DNA of 64,000 nucleotides from Hirudinaria manillensis. Its lineage: Eukaryota; Annelida; Clitellata; Hirudinida; Hirudinidae. Positions 59,359 to 64,000 of this stretch are shown here, piece after piece. Both the position numbers and the translations under genes were made by a program. The stretch's first letter is position 1; the number at the start of each line of letters is the position of its first letter. The stretch covers positions 3,619,501-3,683,500 of the forward strand of contig CM067534.1 in NCBI GenBank assembly GCA_034509925.1, given 5' to 3'. Under the pieces are notes generated by a model. It ran no database searches, was not told where the DNA came from, and saw only the letters and a list, made by a program, of their open reading frames with translations.

Positions 59359-59497
59359 GTGCCTAGATCGAAGCCGAGGAACCTGTAATTCATTTGGGTT
59401 TGTCGGTCAAAAACTGAGGCCAGAGGAAGGATCTCTTTAACGGTCGCTCGTCGGCTGATTCTACAGCTTCGGGCACTTACCCAGGGGATCGACAAGA
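59359..59497 (+). ncRNA. H/ACA snoRNA, copy 4
   Basis: 5' hairpin GCCGAGGAACC/GGTTTGTCGGT, base GCCT/AGGC, H box AGAGGA, 3' hairpin base GATCTCTT/AGGGGATC, apex GCTG/CAGC, ACA at 59492-59494. Confidence 0.78.
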
Positions 59498-59519
59498 ATG
59501 GTGGATGTTTTATGGTGCC

Positions 59520-59587
59520 TGGCAATGATGATTCCTGATTAGTCTTTCTTAATCAGATGATGAACACTTTCGCCCCTATCTGATGCC
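59520..59587 (+). ncRNA. SNORD80-like C/D snoRNA, copy 4
   Basis: Last RNA of the array; boxes, guide and internal hairpin as in copy 1. The spacer after it is unrelated to the other units. Confidence 0.84.
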
Positions 59588-60111
59588 GGCATTACATTTA
59601 ATTTATTTGTTATTTCTTTTGGAGATTTTTGTCAGATTTGGTTGAAGGAAAATTCGTAAAATAATTGGCAATAAAATAAACCCACACACTTGTGTTGCTG
59701 GTTGGTTTGTTTTATTTTATTTGGGGTAAAAACTTTAGATTTTATTGGGGTAATTAATGGTATTAGATTTATTTGATGTTGAGACACCACTTGGTTTGTA
59801 GCACTAAGAATTTGTTAAAATTGTTGTTAGTCGTGAACTGGTTCAATCCTCTTCATTTTGTTATGGTTGAATATTCCTGCCCTCGTTGGCTGTAAAGTAA
59901 TTTAATTTTTTTAGATTGTAATTTTGATTAATTTTATAAAATGTGAACTTTTTATAACTATTTAAATTGCATAACAATGCTATGTAAAACTTGATTTTTT
60001 AAAAAATACTGTTAATACGTTTATGTATCACTTGATGTCAATAAATAATTGAATAATCTTCATGTTATTACTTCAAAAGCTTTTTGGGTTGTCGATACTG
60101 GGGATTGTTAT
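59588..60111. other. Spacer after snoRNA array
   Basis: AT-rich. An AATAAA near 59672 could end a snoRNA host transcript. No coding seen. Confidence 0.4.
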
Positions 60112-62736
60112 TCAATCTATTACTAATTTTAGCTTAGGCTTAGGTAAAAACTTTCTAACTTCCTCGGGTGTATCTGTTCGGTGATTCTCCTTCTGCAATT
60201 TATAAGAAATATAAATATTTGTAATCTATCTATATAAATAAAAATGCAAGGTGTGTTTGTATCATGTAAATGTTCCCTGAAATTAAAAATACGTTTTTTT
60301 TTTCGAAAATCCTGCCATGTCGCCACGGACATGAAAAAGCTTAAAATGTCTTGACCCTCAAGCATTGTGAAATTGTAAAAATAAACATATTAGAAAATGT
60401 CTTTCTTATAAAATTAATCAGATTGAGCCACAGCAACGCGTGCTGGACACCTCTATAAATATTTCTCTATGAATGCTGTGAAACCCGATAGAATATAATT
60501 CAGATTTCATACTGAAATTTTGATTCAATTTTACTAGATCGAGTTGGTTTTTGATTACTAGATATTCATAAAATTAATTGTGGAATTATTAAATTAACTT
60601 GGAATTTATCACACTGGGAAACCAGCTAACCTGTAATCTGATGACGACAAAAAAACCAGCTTGGAACGCCAAGTAAATGAACCCAAATGATCCCATTACG
60701 ATGATATCGATCGTTCGTCCAAGTTCCGTAGATTTCTGCTTGGTAATCATTGGACACCAACTTGAATTGTTCGCTAAGGTATAAGAGATTAATGGCTTGC
60801 TTTGCGTCCAACTATTTATAATTGATCCGGAAATAGACTGCCATATGCAGATACAGCACAGTATCATCATGGAGCCCAGTACATACTTATCCTGTGATTG
60901 CATAAAAAATTACTTATGTAGTCTTGAGGTTTAATCTGTCGAGGAAAACATGTCACGTGGCAATACAAACTAGATATGTAAGGTACGATATCTTCGGAAG
61001 ACTCTTGTTAACGACCAATTTGAAAGTAACTGTGGTCAGGACAAGTAGAAAGGTCAAAGGTAGCCTTGATTCAGGCGTTTCCAGTTGCACGGTAAACGTC
61101 GCAAAGGAGAGACTGCATATAGCAAACTGTAACATGGATTGTTCATATTTAAATTGTAGGTGATTTATTAACAATTTATTGAATTACAGCTTACAAGAGA
61201 CCAATAAAAATTGTAACAAAATACGTACCATGATAACAATGACATTGTATATAAAAAACTGTGGTCTTCTGGCCGCTTTTGTGGCAACACAGAAACAGGG
61301 ATACACCAGCTTTTTCTTGTGAACCGTCTTTACACTTAATTTCGTCCACACTTCAACCGATTTGTGGATCTGCCATTCCTGAGCTGCACTGAAAGCTCCG
61401 GCATTGACTGAACTGGTGTCGTCTGGAATGAATTCCATCTCAAAGGCCTGTCTCTCACTGGTGACTGTGATTGTGAGATCCTGCGATCATTTGCATCCAT
61501 TTTTATCGCCATTCGCAATTTGTCATTTACTTGAACTTGATAAATCTGAGAAATTTAACCTACCCGGCATTATTAAAATTGAAGGTAGAGAATACTTTGA
61601 TATTACTTTAGTTCAGAACCAATTAATGATTAACGCGATTAATATTTTAAAATGTTGGATAAAACCGCTCGTCTGTGAATCAATTTTGGTTTAATCAAGA
61701 CAAAACTGGAGACTTTTAGCCATACCTTATAGTTGTTAGTATTAATACCTTTTGGCCATATCTTGTAGTCGCTGGTAGAAATAGCTAATAGTATAATATC
61801 TTTTAGCCATACCTTACAGTCTGTCGTATTAATACTTTTTATTCTCTAACGCAAGCTAACCTGAGTGTCGAAAGGGAACTTATGAAGTTCCATGAACTCG
61901 AAGAATTGAGATGCACTTGTCTTACGTTTCTCAACGATCCAGGCCTTGCCACATTCGTCGATTTGAAGGAATTGTGTCGTGTTGTACTGAAGTTCACCGA
62001 TACCGTTAGCGATGCTCACCTTGGGATTCCAGAATTGAGACAAGTCTGCACCAAGTTTTTCTCTCTAGAAAGTTACCAGAGAAAATAAGCTCTTTCATGA
62101 GTATTCTGCATCTACATTAATTAACAGCAATAAATATTAGTAATTAATACGGCTTTTTCATAACTTGTTATCTTATTTTTGCACATATATGTCAAGAAAT
62201 TAGGATACACACTATAGACGATGTACATAGTGTCAATGCCTCAAATTGTTTCATTTAAGTTCTTAGCCAGATTCTACAAGTTTGTATCAAGAGAAACTCA
62301 AGACCGGGGAGCAATGCATCCCAACGAGGCAAACGTAGTGTAGTTTTGATAATTTCAACTGGTACCGTCTTGTCATCATCAAGTAATGGTTCTCTCCATC
62401 TGAGATGGACCATCACCTCGGCCGAATAGCGATCATGTGATGTGTCAATGGCACCGATTTTCAAGAAATTCACCTTCACGAACACAAAGACCTGAATCCC
62501 GAATCACATAATTTAAAAAAAAAACTCGAAAGGCTTTGTTTAAAGCCGACCTTTTCCAAAGTTTCACTTTCGAGAAGTGGCTGAGGAAGGAATCTCTTTG
62601 GATCAGGGATTCTAATAAGTCTTGGCTTTGATAGAATTTGTTTGTCGTTTTGTTTCAAAGTTAGTAAATGATCTTTCAGAAGATTCTCCAAACTTTTGAT
62701 TTGAAGAATGAAGAGCTTGTGTTTATTGTCTTCCAT
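60112..62736 (-). CDS. Pentameric ligand-gated ion channel subunit without the Cys-loop cysteines
   Basis: Minus-strand exons 62551-62736, 62366-62491, 61861-62064, 61229-61480, 60971-61126, 60631-60891 and 60112-60192 keep phase and give about 421 aa. The extracellular domain has VKVNFLKIGAIDT, HLRWREPLL, DLSQFWNPKVSIANG and the loop core FPFDTQ. The cysteines that flank this core in eukaryotic Cys-loop receptors are absent (ELHKFPFDTQDLTI), as in prokaryotic channels and some invertebrate relatives. Four membrane segments follow: M1 FFIYNVIVIMFAICSLSF, M2 LPLTFLLVLTTVTFKLVV, M3 KYVLGSMMILCCICIW and M4 IDIIVMGSFGFIYLAFQAGF. The proposed ATG (62736) opens a hydrophilic, probably helical stretch rather than a signal peptide, so the N-terminus is uncertain. 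The donor at 62365 was chosen because phase and family spacing agree. Ligand and ion selectivity cannot be read. Confidence 0.85.
60222..60460. mobile_element. Possible Helitron-like remnant in the last pLGIC intron
   Basis: Starts TCTATCTATATAAATAAAAA followed by a GTGTGTTTGT run, like many animal Helitron 5' ends. About 200 bases later is a small hairpin CAGCAACGCGTGCTG near 60431-60446, like the GC-rich hairpin near Helitron 3' ends. The terminal CTRR is not convincing. Confidence 0.35.
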
Positions 62737-63633
62737 CAATCGATAAGCACTTTTCAATATCCTGAATTTTCTGAACTGGACTCCATGGCACGATGGAATC
62801 GAGTGACAAATAACGATTTTGTTTAATATTTTTAAAAGCAAAATCAATTAATGAATTAATTATCCAAAAGTAGTTTGGTTCTATTATATCATTTCATGAT
62901 CTGCTTTACCCAAATACCGCTCATTCAGATTTTATTTAGTTTCTCATTCAGTACCGAGGGGAACAATAAATAAAAGCAGCTGAAATTGATGATCAATGTT
63001 GCTAAGGAAACTTCATCGTCCCCTTGTGCTTGCTTGTAGACTTCAAATACACCTTTGCTTTTGACTCATCATTTGAGGCACAGAAATCCACATTATACAT
63101 TAGTATGAGCACATCCCTATTTTAATTAATCACTTCCATATCACGATGGCGTTTACATCCTGAACAATTTAGAACAAACCTTCACGAGAAGAGAATGTGA
63201 ATGAATGAATGATTTGTTACGAGGAAGTTTTATTTATTTTTGCGAGTCTTGTTAACCACTGTGTTGTCTCGGCACACTTCCCGTGGCAGTGAATTAAATC
63301 GATAAATAATTCCTACTTATTTTATCGCATCTTATTGTGTCGCATTTATCTTCATGGAGGATGTATCCATAGAAGAGCCATTGAAATATCATGGTAATGC
63401 AAATTCAGTGACGTTTTGTTAGGTTAGGTTTTCGAAACAATGAACGTATCAAATCAATTCATAACTGAAAATTTCATTAGTGAACATTTTTTTTGCATAA
63501 AGATGTACTCGCTCACGTGGTACGTAATTATTGACCAATAATTTTGAATGAGTAGAAAAGATGATGACAAAATATCGAAGTTAAATTGATTTTTTCCTTC
63601 ATAAAAAGAGGAAGCTAACTCAAATGGACGATT
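62737..63633. other. Divergent intergenic region pLGIC/chitinase
   Basis: About 900 bases with promoters expected for both neighbours. The sequence around 62740-62850 stays open in the pLGIC frame upstream of the chosen ATG. ATAAAAAGAG near 63600-63611 could be a TATA-like element for the chitinase gene. Confidence 0.4.
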
Positions 63634-64000
63634 ATGGATGTTGTATTTTGGCTTCTAGTCGTTTCTCTATGTGGCCTCAACTCATCAGGTATGTAAATAA
63701 CAGGAGATTATTAAAGAATTGTTATTAAATAGTTATAAATTGTTTGCAAATAATTATAAATCAGTTATAGTCATATCCAGCGAAAGAACGTTCTATTGCA
63801 GAACACGTCAGAGGCTGCTACTATACGAGTTGGTCTCAGTATAGAACTCCATTCGAACATTTTCCAGAGGATATTGATGTCACCCTGTGCACTCATCTTT
63901 TCTTTGCTTTTGCTAATTTGTCGAACAACCGCTTGGGAAACTCTGGATGGAGAAATTACAATACACCCGATGGACTGTCAGTGTCAATTTGATAGTGTTT
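63634..64000 (+). CDS. GH18 chitinase-like protein, N-terminal part, cut by window end
   Basis: Secreted glycoside hydrolase family 18 start. Exon 63634-63688 encodes MDVVFWLLVVSLCGLNSSG, a signal peptide. The next exon starts at 63802 after TTGCAG, in phase, with VRGCYYTSWSQYRTPFEHF, then PEDIDVTLCTHLFFAFANLS. This matches the first beta strand and the CTHL(I/F)(Y/F)AFA motif of animal chitinases. The frame closes at about 63990, so a donor probably lies near 63980 (TCA then GTGTCA). The catalytic DGxDxDWE motif would lie beyond the window, so I cannot tell an active chitinase from a chitinase-like lectin. Confidence 0.88.

Larger units (their letters stand above)
56686..59587 (+). repeat. 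Tandem snoRNA cassette array, about 3.4 units
   Basis: Units begin at 56686, 57480, 58341 and 59208, with period about 790-870 bases. The order in a full unit is U14, H/ACA RNA, SNORD80-like RNA, then C/D RNAs here called D, E, F and G. Unit 1 lacks F; unit 4 stops after the SNORD80-like RNA. RNA bodies are conserved while most spacers have diverged. Exceptionally, units 1 and 3 are almost identical from the SNORD80-like RNA through E, spacers included, which points to recent conversion or duplication. Confidence 0.93.

Overview
This is a eukaryotic nuclear window. It has AT-rich, intron-dense protein genes with GT-AG splice sites, AATAAA poly(A) signals, long microsatellites and decayed transposons. 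The gene set is animal: an LMX-type LIM-homeobox gene, a Shroom-like protein, a GH18 chitinase, a SLC52 riboflavin transporter and a cysteine-less pentameric ligand-gated channel. A Ty3/gypsy remnant with a tRNA-Trp-type primer site is also present. I infer an invertebrate, most likely a lophotrochozoan such as an annelid or mollusc; the sequence does not settle the species. All exon joins were made by hand, matching reading phase to splice consensus.

Layout. 0.98-4.85 kb (+): mitochondrial ClpX. 8.4-14.0 kb (+): Shroom-like protein with a C-terminal ASD2-like coiled coil. 16.3-18.8 kb (+): SCaMC-type mitochondrial carrier without visible EF-hands. 19.4-27.8 kb (-): LMX1-like LIM-homeobox gene whose 5.9-kb intron is packed with microsatellites. 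27.8-32.0 kb: repeat-rich intergenic DNA. 32.0-37.2 kb (+): argininosuccinate synthase. 37.7-44.3 kb (-): cytosolic methionyl-tRNA synthetase in 22 exons. 45.6-47.2 kb (+): B3GNTL1-like glycosyltransferase. 48.5-49.9 kb (+): unrecognised protein. 50.3-52.1 kb (+): decayed LTR retrotransposon. 53.5-55.1 kb (+): SLC52-type riboflavin transporter. 56.7-59.6 kb (+): tandem snoRNA array. 60.1-62.7 kb (-): cysteine-less pLGIC. 63.6 kb to the end (+): 5' part of a GH18 chitinase-like gene.

The most notable element is the 2.9-kb snoRNA array. A cassette of up to seven small RNAs (U14, an H/ACA RNA and five other C/D RNAs, one SNORD80-like) is repeated about 3.4 times. I count 23 RNA copies. Terminal stems show compensatory changes between copies, and guide segments match conserved rRNA. 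It looks like a polycistronic ribosome-biogenesis locus that also mixes the two snoRNA classes.

The protein genes look like an ordinary mixed neighbourhood, with no operon logic. ASS1 and MARS1 converge, and MARS1 and B3GNTL1 diverge from a shared 1.3-kb region. Two introns appear to use GC rather than GT donors.
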